The notes under the pieces: generated by a model
Seen by the model: only the letters and a program-made list of their open reading frames with translations
The model's database searches: none
Told to the model about the DNA's origin: nothing
Made by a program: the position numbers and the translations under genes
Shown here: positions 34,870 through 42,685 of the stretch, in pieces
How the letters are laid out: the number at the start of each line of letters is the position of its first letter
Position numbering within the stretch: position 1 is the first letter of the stretch
NCBI RefSeq assembly: GCF_039872765.1
Contig: NZ_JBDPZC010000001.1
Coordinates: 434,001-498,000 of the forward strand
DNA: 64,000 nucleotides
Source: Roseateles_B flavus
Lineage (GTDB): Bacteria > Pseudomonadota > Gammaproteobacteria > Burkholderiales > Burkholderiaceae_C
Direction: 5' to 3'

Positions 34870-35813
34870 GCACTATCTACAAATTCGACGAGTCCTATCT
34901 GAAGCGTGCCTTCGACAATCGCTGGGTTTTCGATTGCGCTGTCATTGATCGGCATGCAGTCAGCTTCATCTTGTTCAGCCGAGTGGCGAAAGACGACGGC
35001 AATCGGGTGCTGTGCTCCGTTTCCTTTGGTGCCAACGCCAATCTGGAGGGGCGGAAGTACACGGGCTTCCTGTTCCCTTTGCTGGGGACTGCCCCCAACT
35101 TGGGCAAGACCTCCGTGATGCTGGGGCGAGTCAAGAGCGTGGCAGTGCACGGGGATGCCGGGGATGGCATGTGGCCGGACATTCCTCGATCAGACCAAGG
35201 CCCCTTGAGCTCTGGCCCCAAGAACCTCAGCACCATTGACGGACGCTTGTACGTTTGTGGCGGCTGGCGTCATGTCTGCTATTTGGATGATGATCAGACC
35301 TGGGTATCCATCCGTGCCAACCTGACGGACCCCCCTGCAGAAAAGGTGACGGACTATGGTTTTGACGCAATCGCCGGCTTCAATGCCAACGATATCTACG
35401 CTGTAGGCGGCGAAGGCGATGTCTGGCGGTACGACGGCAAGCTATGGCGCCAATGTGCCGTTCCCACCAATATGTTGATGGAATCGGTGTGCTGCGCCGG
35501 GGACGGAAACGTCTACGTGGGCCTGCAATCCGGCGGCCTGATGCGTGGGCGCGAGGACAGCTGGGAGGTCATCCATGAAGACCGCATGAGTGTGCCCTTC
35601 AAGGACATCGTCTGGTTCCAGGACAGGCTGTGGTGCACTTCCGAATACGGCCTGTGGACGCTGGATGCCAAGGGCCGGCTGGTGGATGCCGATGTGCCGC
35701 CCGAAGTCCGTGCTTGCGCCGGAAACCTGTCAGCGGCGGATGGCGTGATGTTGCTGGGGGGCCTCGGTGGCGCGGCAATCTGCGATGGCAAGGCCTGGCA
35801 TCGGCTGTATTGA
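34866..35813 (+). CDS. Candidate immunity protein, propeller-like
   Basis: The 315-residue protein has no signal peptide, consistent with a cytoplasmic immunity protein against a nuclease. The C-terminal 200 residues repeat a pattern of the type DIYAVGGEGDVWRYDGKLWRQ, resembling beta-propeller blades. ATG 34866 overlaps the effector stop (ATGA). A paralogue occurs at 39722-40795 beside a second GHH toxin, which strengthens the pairing of this family with GHH toxins. The immunity role is inferred from position and pairing. Confidence 0.65.
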   Translation: MSTIYKFDESYLKRAFDNRWVFDCAVIDRHAVSFILFSRVAKDDGNRVLCSVSFGANANLEGRKYTGFLFPLLGTAPNLGKTSVMLGRVKSVAVHGDAGDGMWPDIPRSDQGPLSSGPKNLSTIDGRLYVCGGWRHVCYLDDDQTWVSIRANLTDPPAEKVTDYGFDAIAGFNANDIYAVGGEGDVWRYDGKLWRQCAVPTNMLMESVCCAGDGNVYVGLQSGGLMRGREDSWEVIHEDRMSVPFKDIVWFQDRLWCTSEYGLWTLDAKGRLVDADVPPEVRACAGNLSAADGVMLLGGLGGAAICDGKAWHRLY

Positions 35814-35849
35814 GTCGCCTGGATTCTGCGAATAGCCCGAAAGCTAGCC

Positions 35850-36626
35850 ATGGAAAACGAACTTCTTGAAAAGGCGTTCCGCATTCATCAGCGCTTGTGC
35901 AATCTTGAAAAAGATGAATCGGCCAAGGGGGCGGGGGGCAAGCCACCACAGGCCAATTCAAATGTAGCTGGCCATGCGGCCGGTTTTATGGTTGCCGAAG
36001 ATGGCTCCAGCTACGAGGAGCTTGGATTCCTCATTGACAGAGGAGCCAGCCCCCGTCTTGTGCATCTTGGCGATCTGACGGTTCAAGGGGACATTACCGG
36101 GAAGTGGCTGGCAAAGATTTCCCGGAGTTTGGGCTGCAAAAAGCCGGTACATGACCTGATCGTTGTCGGGAACTTGAAAGTCCTCGGGGATCTGATTGAT
36201 GATGTCGGCCTGGGCCTTTCGGTGTCGGGTGATGTGGCATGCAACTTTCTGGATTCAGGGCGTGGTCACAAGGAAGTTCTTGGAAATTTGACGTCAATAT
36301 TCGGAATCCTCGGTCGCGGGAACGATGGCATGCTCAAGGTCGGAGGCGTTGTGAATGCCCCGTACATTGTTGTCGATGACCAGCAGATGCCCCGCACTGC
36401 TCAATGTGAATATATCTATATTGAAGGTGCGGAAGGTTTCGAGGCGGAGTCCGTTGGAATCGGGCGCAGCACCGGAGCAAAGCATGGATGGGGATGGCAC
36501 TACTACGACGATCCGCAAAGTTACCTGAAGCCCGAGGTCTTGTCCGAAGAAGACGGCTTTGATCCATATGGCTTCTTCGATCTGGTGAAGTCTGGTCTCA
36601 ATCCCTTTCTGCCGCCCAGCCGATGA
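35850..36626 (+). CDS. Beta-solenoid hypothetical protein, possible second immunity factor
   Basis: The 258-residue protein is AT-richer than its neighbours, suggesting transfer. Its middle shows short repeats of the type LTVQGDITG / LKVLGDLIDD / LSVSGDVAC, as in bactofilin-like or other right-handed beta-helices. NAPYIVVDDQQMP and a short acidic end follow. There is no signal peptide. It overlaps the TIGR02270 gene by 4 bases. Proteins of this pattern are found beside contact-dependent toxins, so a second or displaced immunity gene is possible. I cannot assign a family. Confidence 0.6.
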   Translation: MENELLEKAFRIHQRLCNLEKDESAKGAGGKPPQANSNVAGHAAGFMVAEDGSSYEELGFLIDRGASPRLVHLGDLTVQGDITGKWLAKISRSLGCKKPVHDLIVVGNLKVLGDLIDDVGLGLSVSGDVACNFLDSGRGHKEVLGNLTSIFGILGRGNDGMLKVGGVVNAPYIVVDDQQMPRTAQCEYIYIEGAEGFEAESVGIGRSTGAKHGWGWHYYDDPQSYLKPEVLSEEDGFDPYGFFDLVKSGLNPFLPPSR

Positions 36627-37960
36627 GCGCCGAGCCTCTCTCGACTCCTGTGATCGGTGCTCTGGTACAGCGCCACATCCAGGACGCCGCCTTCTACTGG
36701 CAGCAACTCGACAACGCACCCCACGAACCCGGCCTGCGCGCCGAGCGCCTTCAGCATTTCGCAAGGCTTCTGGCCGCGCACCTGGAGGGGCTGACGGTGG
36801 CTGGCGCCGCCGCCTGGCCGGACGCGCTGGCGGCCCTGCAGCGCTGGCGCAAGCCGGGCGAGGCCTATGTGGCCAGCCATGTGGCGCTGGGCTTGGATGA
36901 GAGGGAGGCGCTGGCCTCTGTGCTGACCCAGGTGGCGCGCCAGCCGGACCTGCTGCTACGTGGCCTCGTCAGTGGGCTGACGGCGGCCCCGGAGGCGGCG
37001 GTTCAGCGCTTCTGCGAGGCGGCCTGGCCGCTGATTGCCAGCGATGCCAAGCCCGACCAGGTGCAACTGGTCGCCGCGCTTCGATGCTGCGCCTTGCGCG
37101 GCATCGAGCTGCCGGCCCAGGTGCTGGCAGCCGCCCTGGCGCATCCGAACCCGGCGGTGCGTGCCGCTGCATGCCGCGCCAGCGGCGGCGCCCCTTCGCT
37201 GCTGCCCTTGTTGCAGGACAGCGACCTGTCTGTGCGCGCCGAGGCTGCCATTGCCTTGGGCCGCCACGCCGGCACCGCGGGCTCCGTGCTCATGCAGGCC
37301 GTAGCTGAGCAGTCGAAGATCAGCCAGCAGGCCACGGGCTGGAACCGCCTGCAGGCGCAGCGCCGCCTGGCCCGTTGGCTGCGGCAGCTGGCGTGGCTGG
37401 TGGACCCGGCGGAGCAGGGCGCCGAGCTGGCGTCGTTGATGGGGCAGCTGCCAATGCGGGAAGCCTTGCGCTTCGTGCTCTTCCTTGGCGCCCCGGCTCA
37501 TCTGGGCTTTGTGCTGAAGGCGCTGGATGATGAGCAACAGGCCCGCTGGGCAGGCTTCGTCTGGCAGAGCCTTACGGGCGTGGACCTGGCCGAGCAGGGC
37601 CTGAGCGCAGCCGAGCCGCCCATTGACCTGGATGCCGGCCTGACGCGCGCCCGTCAGGATGGCGACCAGGGCCTGCCGCTGCCCGATGCCCAGGCCGTGC
37701 GCGCCCACCCCGTGAACGCCATGCTGGCCTTGCAGGCCGGGCACCGCGTGCTCCTGGGGCAAGACCTGACCCCGGAGCGCCTGGCGGCGCTGCTGCGCAT
37801 CGAATCCAACCAGCCGCAGCTGCTGCGCGCTGTGGCGGCGCAGGCCTGGAATGCCCAGGCTCAACAGGCGCCATCGCTACAGACCGGCCATCGCATCCAG
37901 CTTCGGGCTGGCGCCATCGCATTGATGGCTCAGGACGAGGCGCTCGCAAGCCTCACATGA
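36623..37960 (+). CDS. TIGR02270-family HEAT-repeat protein
   Basis: The 445-residue alpha-helical protein has HEAT-like repeats (for example about 165-235: HPNPAVRAAACRASGG, then DLSVRAEAAIALGRHAG). This matches the TIGR02270 proteins that recur in T6SS effector islands; the function is unknown. It has ATGA overlaps at both ends with its neighbours. A 210-bp internal part (37131-37340) is duplicated in broken form at 40848-41056. A scaffold or regulator of effector loading is a guess. Confidence 0.75.
   Translation: MSAEPLSTPVIGALVQRHIQDAAFYWQQLDNAPHEPGLRAERLQHFARLLAAHLEGLTVAGAAAWPDALAALQRWRKPGEAYVASHVALGLDEREALASVLTQVARQPDLLLRGLVSGLTAAPEAAVQRFCEAAWPLIASDAKPDQVQLVAALRCCALRGIELPAQVLAAALAHPNPAVRAAACRASGGAPSLLPLLQDSDLSVRAEAAIALGRHAGTAGSVLMQAVAEQSKISQQATGWNRLQAQRRLARWLRQLAWLVDPAEQGAELASLMGQLPMREALRFVLFLGAPAHLGFVLKALDDEQQARWAGFVWQSLTGVDLAEQGLSAAEPPIDLDAGLTRARQDGDQGLPLPDAQAVRAHPVNAMLALQAGHRVLLGQDLTPERLAALLRIESNQPQLLRAVAAQAWNAQAQQAPSLQTGHRIQLRAGAIALMAQDEALASLT
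37131..37340 (+). repeat. Source copy of a 210-bp duplication (intact TIGR02270 gene)
   Basis: This segment inside the TIGR02270 gene is nearly identical to 40848-41056, differing at a handful of positions and by one missing base. It encodes the HEAT repeats around residues 170-240. The copies lie about 3.7 kb apart in the same orientation, so they could recombine and delete the material between them. Confidence 0.85.
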
Positions 37961-38373
37961 CCATGCAAACCCAAGCCCTCGATCCCTGGACCGATGCCCA
38001 GGCCCTGGCCCTGCGCCTGGCGCACCCAGGCGCCGAGCTGCTGGTGGCGCTCGGCGCCGAATCCTGGTGCCAGAAGTGCGCAGCCCTGCGCCCGGCCTTC
38101 GAGGCGCTGTGCGCGCAGCAGGACCAGGCCGAGCTCACCTGGCTGTGGCTGGACCTCGAAGACCACGCCGAATTCCTGGGCGACTTCGTCCCAGAAGACC
38201 TGCCCCTGCTGCTGCGCTGGCGCCAGGGGCAGCTGCAGCAGGTGGCGGTGCTGGAGGCCATCGATCCGGCGCCTGCGCCCGGCGCCGTGCCGGAGCGGCT
38301 GAGGGAGTTGCCCATCAGCGCGGAACTGCCGGATCTGTGGGCGGCGTTCAGTGCGAGGAACTGGGCGGCTTGA
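37957..38373 (+). CDS. Thioredoxin-like protein
   Basis: The 138-residue protein has a thioredoxin fold pattern: LLVALGAESWCQKCAAL places a CxxC (WCQKC) at residues 37-41, followed by LDLEDHAEFLG and DLPLLLRW. No signal peptide is seen, so it is cytoplasmic. ATG 37957 overlaps the TIGR02270 stop. A redox or holdase role for cysteine-rich effectors (the GHH toxin carries a CCPGQ motif) is possible but unproven. Confidence 0.72.
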   Translation: MTMQTQALDPWTDAQALALRLAHPGAELLVALGAESWCQKCAALRPAFEALCAQQDQAELTWLWLDLEDHAEFLGDFVPEDLPLLLRWRQGQLQQVAVLEAIDPAPAPGAVPERLRELPISAELPDLWAAFSARNWAA

Positions 38374-38404
38374 GGGCTGCGACGAGACGGCGGTCGTTCC
38401 CCCC

Positions 38405-38695
38405 GATCGCAGCCACACCCAGCTGCCCGACCCGCGTACGCTGTAGGGGCTGGTCTACGGCTCGGGGCTCCTGCACCAGATCAATATCGCGGTGGACGGC
38501 CGCCACGCGCTGATCAGCGATATCGAGCGCGATGCCCTGCCCTGCGAAGTGGGCCGCAGGCAGGGGCTGGCCAGCCTGTACGAGCATGACCCGCAGGGCC
38601 GGCTGCTCAAGCACCGGGCCTTGCGGATGGGGAACGCACAGCAGGTGGCGCTAGAGCGCAGCTACCAGTACGACGCGTCCGGCAGCCCGGCCTAG
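38405..38695 (+). pseudogene. Fragment of an Rhs-family gene with internal stop
   Basis: Read in one frame, the segment encodes DRSHTQLPDPRTL, a TAG stop at 38444-38446, then GLVYGSGLLHQINIAVDGR, SDIERDALPCEVGRRQG, YEHDPQGRLLKH and YQYDASG before a second TAG at 38693. This is the repeat region of Rhs proteins, about 95 codons of the 1400 usual. Both ends are missing and the frame is broken, so it is a relic. It directly precedes the startless toxin cassette, in another frame, as expected where Rhs-type toxins have recombined. Confidence 0.85.
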
Positions 38696-39720
38696 GCAAC
38701 TTCGATGAATGGCGCCAGGAGTTTGGGGACATTCAGAACTCGATCAAGAAGATCGCTGACACCCTCAAGGACAACGTCATCGGGAAGCTGGAGCAAGAGG
38801 CTCTCGAGTACACCGGCAAGCAGCTTGCCAAGCTGGCAGTGCGCCGCGGGCTGACGGGCTGGATTCCCGTCGTGGGCTGGGTGATGACGGCGGTGGATGT
38901 GGCCGTGACGGCGCACGACGCCATCGGCAAGGTGCAGACCATCCGGGAAACCGTGGCGGATCTCAAGGGAACGGTGGAGCGTCTCAAGGAGGCTGCGGGC
39001 AAGATCTCGGGCACGCTGAACAAGTACAAGGATGAGCTCAAGGACTTCGGCAAGCTCAGCAAGGAGCAGCAAAAGAAGGTGGCGCGCGAGGTGATGGCGG
39101 ATATCCAATCGGCCTATGCGGCTGCAGATCCCTGCCTGCGCGCGCGCAAGTGCATGCTCGTTCCGTTTGACAAGAAGACGGCGGCCAAATGGGCCGGCAA
39201 AGGCTGCTGCCCGGGACAGACGGGGCACCACCTGTTGCCAGATGCCATGTTCCGAGATGAGGCCAAGGGCGCAGAGGCAAAGAAGGCATGGGCGGCTGAC
39301 CCGAAGAATCTGGATGACAAAGGGAAGCTCAAGAACTCAATGCCGCGGGACAAGCTGCCCAAGCGAGCTTGCTGGGATGGCTACAGCGAAGGTGGTTCTC
39401 CCACGATGTGCGTGGAGGGGAACAACCAGCATGAAGGGTCGCATGGGGTTTTGCATGGATTGACCAAGGTCGAGCTGCGCAAATCAGGTCATGCTGGAAC
39501 GGCATCCATGCCTTACACCAAGGCGCGGGATCTTGTGCTGGATGAAGTGAGCCGTGTATATGGCTGCGACAAGGAATGCCTGCAGGCGCAGCTGGACAGC
39601 TATTACTGCGGCAAGGCCGCCAGCAATGGGCCGGGGTGCCTTGACTGCAAGCATGCAACGGTAAGGCCGCATGATGGGACAGGGGAACAACCTGAGAGCC
39701 AAGGCGGTGCGGAAGATTGA
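38695..39720 (+). pseudogene. Orphan GHH nuclease toxin C-terminal cassette
   Basis: An open frame of 341 codons encodes the C-terminal two thirds of a GHH effector. It holds a membrane-like segment GLTGWIPVVGWVMTAVDVAV, a helical coil, then CCPGQTGHHLLP, PTMCVEG and SHGVLH. It matches the intact effector at 33646-34869 in order and motifs, with a longer loop between GHH and PTMC. No start codon precedes the conserved part; the first is GTG 38839 inside it. The DUF4150-side N-terminus is absent. It is probably a displaced cassette, silent unless fused by recombination. A short product from 38839 cannot be excluded. Confidence 0.7.
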
Positions 39721-39721
39721 T

Positions 39722-40795
39722 ATGGAGAACATGATGGTGTTTGATAAATCAGCTTGGAAGAAGTACATGGATGGCTTCTTCGTTCGTGATTGCACCTTTG
39801 GATTCGAGGATGGTCGGCTTGGATTCCTCATTTACGAAGAGGTTGAGGCGGATGCCCATCTTGAACATGGGTGGCAAATGCGCTTGCTTGCGGTCAAGCT
39901 GACTAATCCGATAGACACGCGCTTCTTCTATATAACGACCAATTCCATAGGTGTGGGTGGGATGATTGCGTCAGCTTGGCAACCTAAGCAGCCAGAATTT
40001 GTTGTCGCCGGTATCGGAAGAGAGATCTATTCCTACAAGCCGAAGGAGTACAAAGGGCGAGAGCTAGAGATCCCGTTCGATGGAAAGGGATACGGCTACC
40101 AAGACGTCGGTGAAGTCGGCTGCGCGATTTCGAAGACCGTGCGCGTAGGTCACACTGTTTTCGCCGTCGGCGCCCCGATGCGCGTCTTCGAGCGCACGGC
40201 AGGCCAGCAATGGGTGACCCATGAAGAGATCCCCATTCCGGCCGGCCTCAAGCTGGGCCGCAGCGACGAGGAGATCCGCGCTGCGCTGAGCGACGCGAAC
40301 CTCAACGACCTGGCCGGCCTGAACGAGCAGGAGATGTACGCCGTGGGCCACGCCGGCACCCTCTGGCAACGCACCCAAGACAAGTGGCGCCAGCGCGCCT
40401 TCCCCACCAACCTCGATCTCTTCACCGTGGCCGTGGCGCCTGACGGCACGGCCTACATCACTGACCGGCGCTGCTCGGTGTGGAAGGGCCAGGAGGAGCG
40501 CTGGGAGCGCATCGTGCAGGCGGACAGCACGCTGCCCTACCAGGACTCGGCCTGGTTCGCGGGGAGGCTGTGGTGCACCAATGACAGCGCCGGCCCCTTC
40601 GTGCTGGAGGGCAAGAAGATGGTGCCCGCGCACCAGGCCAAGAAGGACCCGATGCCGGCGCAGGTGGCGTGCTTTGCGCACCGCATTGATGTCTCGCCGG
40701 ACGGCAAGACGATGCTGGTGGCGGGGCGCCATGGTGCGGCCACCTATGACGGCAAGACCTGGACCGTGCTGTTCGACGGCATGCCGGATGACTGA
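39722..40795 (+). CDS. Candidate immunity protein, propeller-like, second copy
   Basis: The 357-residue protein starts at ATG 39722, one base after the toxin frame, with GGAAG 6 bases upstream. The C-terminal half aligns with the protein at 34866-35813 (MYAVGHAGTLWQ, WRQRAFPTNLDLFTVAV, GRLWCTNDS), so the two are paralogues. The first ~120 codons are clearly AT-richer than the rest, with a switch to GC-rich near 40090, suggesting a mosaic gene. It has no signal peptide. An intact immunity gene beside a broken toxin is the usual state of orphan cassettes. Confidence 0.62.
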   Translation: MENMMVFDKSAWKKYMDGFFVRDCTFGFEDGRLGFLIYEEVEADAHLEHGWQMRLLAVKLTNPIDTRFFYITTNSIGVGGMIASAWQPKQPEFVVAGIGREIYSYKPKEYKGRELEIPFDGKGYGYQDVGEVGCAISKTVRVGHTVFAVGAPMRVFERTAGQQWVTHEEIPIPAGLKLGRSDEEIRAALSDANLNDLAGLNEQEMYAVGHAGTLWQRTQDKWRQRAFPTNLDLFTVAVAPDGTAYITDRRCSVWKGQEERWERIVQADSTLPYQDSAWFAGRLWCTNDSAGPFVLEGKKMVPAHQAKKDPMPAQVACFAHRIDVSPDGKTMLVAGRHGAATYDGKTWTVLFDGMPDD

Positions 40796-40847
40796 GTTGG
40801 TCGACGTGGCGGAAGCCGCAGGTCTGGCCGCCGGGCCTGATCTTGAT

Positions 40848-41056
40848 CCGCCCTGGCGCATCCGAACCCAGTAGTGCGTGCCGCTGCCTGCCGCGCCAGC
40901 GGCGGCGCCCCTTCGCTGCTGCTCTTGTTGCAGGACAGCGCCTGTCTGTGCGCGCCGAGGCTGCCATTGCCTTGGGCCGCCACGCCGACACCGTGGGCTC
41001 CTTGCTCATGCAGGCCGCGGCTGAGCAGTCGCAGATCAGTCAGCAGGCCACGGGCT
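40848..41056 (+). pseudogene. Broken duplicate of part of the TIGR02270 gene
   Basis: This 209-bp segment copies 37131-37340 with a few substitutions and one deleted base (GCGACCTG became GCGCCTG). That shifts the frame, and the copy ends in a TAG where the original continues. Neither end of the gene is present. It follows the second candidate immunity gene exactly as the full TIGR02270 gene follows the first module, so it marks the end of a duplicated module. The 175 bases after it, up to livM, hold nothing I recognise. Confidence 0.88.
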
Positions 41057-41231
41057 AGCAGAAGCCTTTGCCAGTGAGCAGAAGGCCCTGCAGTCCATCG
41101 AGGAAGCCTGCCGGCCTTTCGCTTCGCCGCCCTGGCCGCGCTCATGGTCGCGGTGAAGGAATGCGCAGCCATGCGTCAAGGCGATGGCCACGAACGCACC
41201 GAGCCTGGCTGCCGATTCGCCGATGACAGCG

Positions 41232-42296
41232 CTAGCCTCGCCCCTTCGCCGGCCACAAACCATGCGGCCTCACCAGCATCGTGCCGACCATGGTCAGCGC
41301 GATGAGCAGGGGGCGCAGGACGCCCGCATCCAGGCGGCCCTCGCTCCAGGCCTGCAAGGGGCCGGCCACGTAGCGCAGGGCCTCGGGCAGGCCGGCCAGG
41401 ACGACGGCGCCCAGCAGCACGCCGGGCAGGTGGCCCATGCCACCGAACACCACCATCGCGACGATGAAGATGGACTCCTGCAGCGTGAAGGACTCCGGCG
41501 AGATGAAGCCCTGGAAGCTGGAGAACATGGCACCAGCCACGCCGCCGAAGCCGGCGCCTACCGCAAAGGCCAGCAGCTTGAGCCGGCTCGTGGGCAGGCC
41601 CATGGCCTCGGCCGCGACCTCGTCCTCGCGGATGGCCATCCAGGCGCGGCCGATGCGCGAGCGCTGCAGCCGATGGCAGGCCAGCAGCGTGGCCAGGGTC
41701 AGGGCCAGGAAGAGGTAGGCGTGCTGCGTCACGGGCGCGATCTCGTGGCCGGCCAGCAGGAACGGCCGGCTGAGATCCAGGCCGAAGACCTGCAGCGGTC
41801 CGACCGGACCGATGCCGCGCGCGCCGTTGGTGATGTTGACGGGCTCGGCGCCCAGGTTGTTGATCAGCAGGCGCAGCACCTCGCCGAAGCCCAGGGTCAC
41901 CACCGCCAGGTAGTCACCCCGCAGCCGCAGCGTGGGCGCGCCCAGCAGCAGACCCAGCAAGGCGGCCACGGCACCGGCCACGGGCACGGTGATCCACCAG
42001 GCCGTTGAGAAGCCACTGCCTGAGAGGGCGGCCGCCCAGGCGAAATGCTCGCTGAGCTGGGCGGAGTTCAGAAGCGCGCACAGATAGGCCCCCATCGCAT
42101 AGAAGGCCACATAGCCCAGGTCCAGCAGCCCGGCATAGCCCACGACCACATTCATGCCCAGGGCCAGCATCACGTAGAGCAGGCAGAGATCCAGGCTGCG
42201 CACCCAGTGGCTGCCGGCGGCCTGCAGCACCAGGGGGAGGGCCAGCAGGACGGCGGCAAGGCCCAGGCCGTGGGCCAGCGAGCGAGGCAAGGGCAT
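41232..42296 (-). CDS. livM: Branched-chain amino acid ABC transporter permease, LivM type
   Basis: The 354-residue inner-membrane permease has 8-10 hydrophobic segments and the LivM signatures LALGMNVVVGYAGLLDLGYVAFYAMGAY (N-terminal half) and RIGRAWMAIREDEVAAEAMG, the loop that contacts the ATPase. The usual partners LivH, LivG, LivF and a binding protein are not in this window, so it is an orphan here. It could serve urea or amide transporters of the same family, but the sequence looks LivM-like. It lies on - against the toxin island, which marks its border. Confidence 0.88.
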   Translation of the reverse strand: MPLPRSLAHGLGLAAVLLALPLVLQAAGSHWVRSLDLCLLYVMLALGMNVVVGYAGLLDLGYVAFYAMGAYLCALLNSAQLSEHFAWAAALSGSGFSTAWWITVPVAGAVAALLGLLLGAPTLRLRGDYLAVVTLGFGEVLRLLINNLGAEPVNITNGARGIGPVGPLQVFGLDLSRPFLLAGHEIAPVTQHAYLFLALTLATLLACHRLQRSRIGRAWMAIREDEVAAEAMGLPTSRLKLLAFAVGAGFGGVAGAMFSSFQGFISPESFTLQESIFIVAMVVFGGMGHLPGVLLGAVVLAGLPEALRYVAGPLQAWSEGRLDAGVLRPLLIALTMVGTMLVRPHGLWPAKGRG

Positions 42297-42685
42297 TCAA
42301 GCCTCCAGGCCACGTGGACCGGCTGCCCAGGCAAGACCTGGCACCGGCTTGCGGCAGGAAGTGGTCGGGCCAGTGGCGCTGACGTGGGCGCTGCAGTACG
42401 GGCTGACGGCCTCACTGAATGCCTCATTGAATGCCGTACGGAATGCCGGATTGAACGACTCACGGAAGGCCAGGGCGCGGGGCGAGTCCCCGGCAGGGCG
42501 GGGGCAAGGGCAGGGCAGTGCTTTCATGGCAGGCGGGGGCTGGGAGTGTGAGCGAAGGGTAGACTTCTGCGCCATCGGCATCAATGCGCTGGCGCTCCGT
42601 TCCAGCCGGAACAAAACGCTGCAATCGGCCCCGCTGCGCCGGTGCTGCAATCGGAGGCTGGAACCGAGCCGAGGTCTGGAGTGCG
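42297..42685. other. Intergenic region livM / lysR
   Basis: This 389-bp gap separates the divergent livM and LysR genes and should contain both promoters. The only obvious structure is the 12-bp repeat at 42413-42472. A minus-strand frame ending at 42297 crosses that repeat and has no family features. Confidence 0.5.
42413..42472. repeat. Five imperfect 12-bp tandem repeats
   Basis: Units CACTGAATGCCT, CATTGAATGCCG, TACGGAATGCCG, GATTGAACGACT and CACGGAAGGCCA follow each other without gaps. They share a xxxxGAAxGxCx core and phase roughly with one helix turn. They lie between divergent livM and LysR genes, so they could be an array of protein sites or a simple slippage repeat. Confidence 0.6.

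Noticed and set aside
36956..37864. Minus-strand frame of 302 codons inside the TIGR02270 gene
   Set aside because: It is a mirror frame with Gln/Gly/Leu-rich translation; the + strand protein has clear HEAT repeats.
41057..41231. A short protein-like stretch after the TIGR02270 fragment (about 41123-41220)
   Set aside because: It is too short, has no start and matches nothing I recognise; it may be debris of the same duplication.
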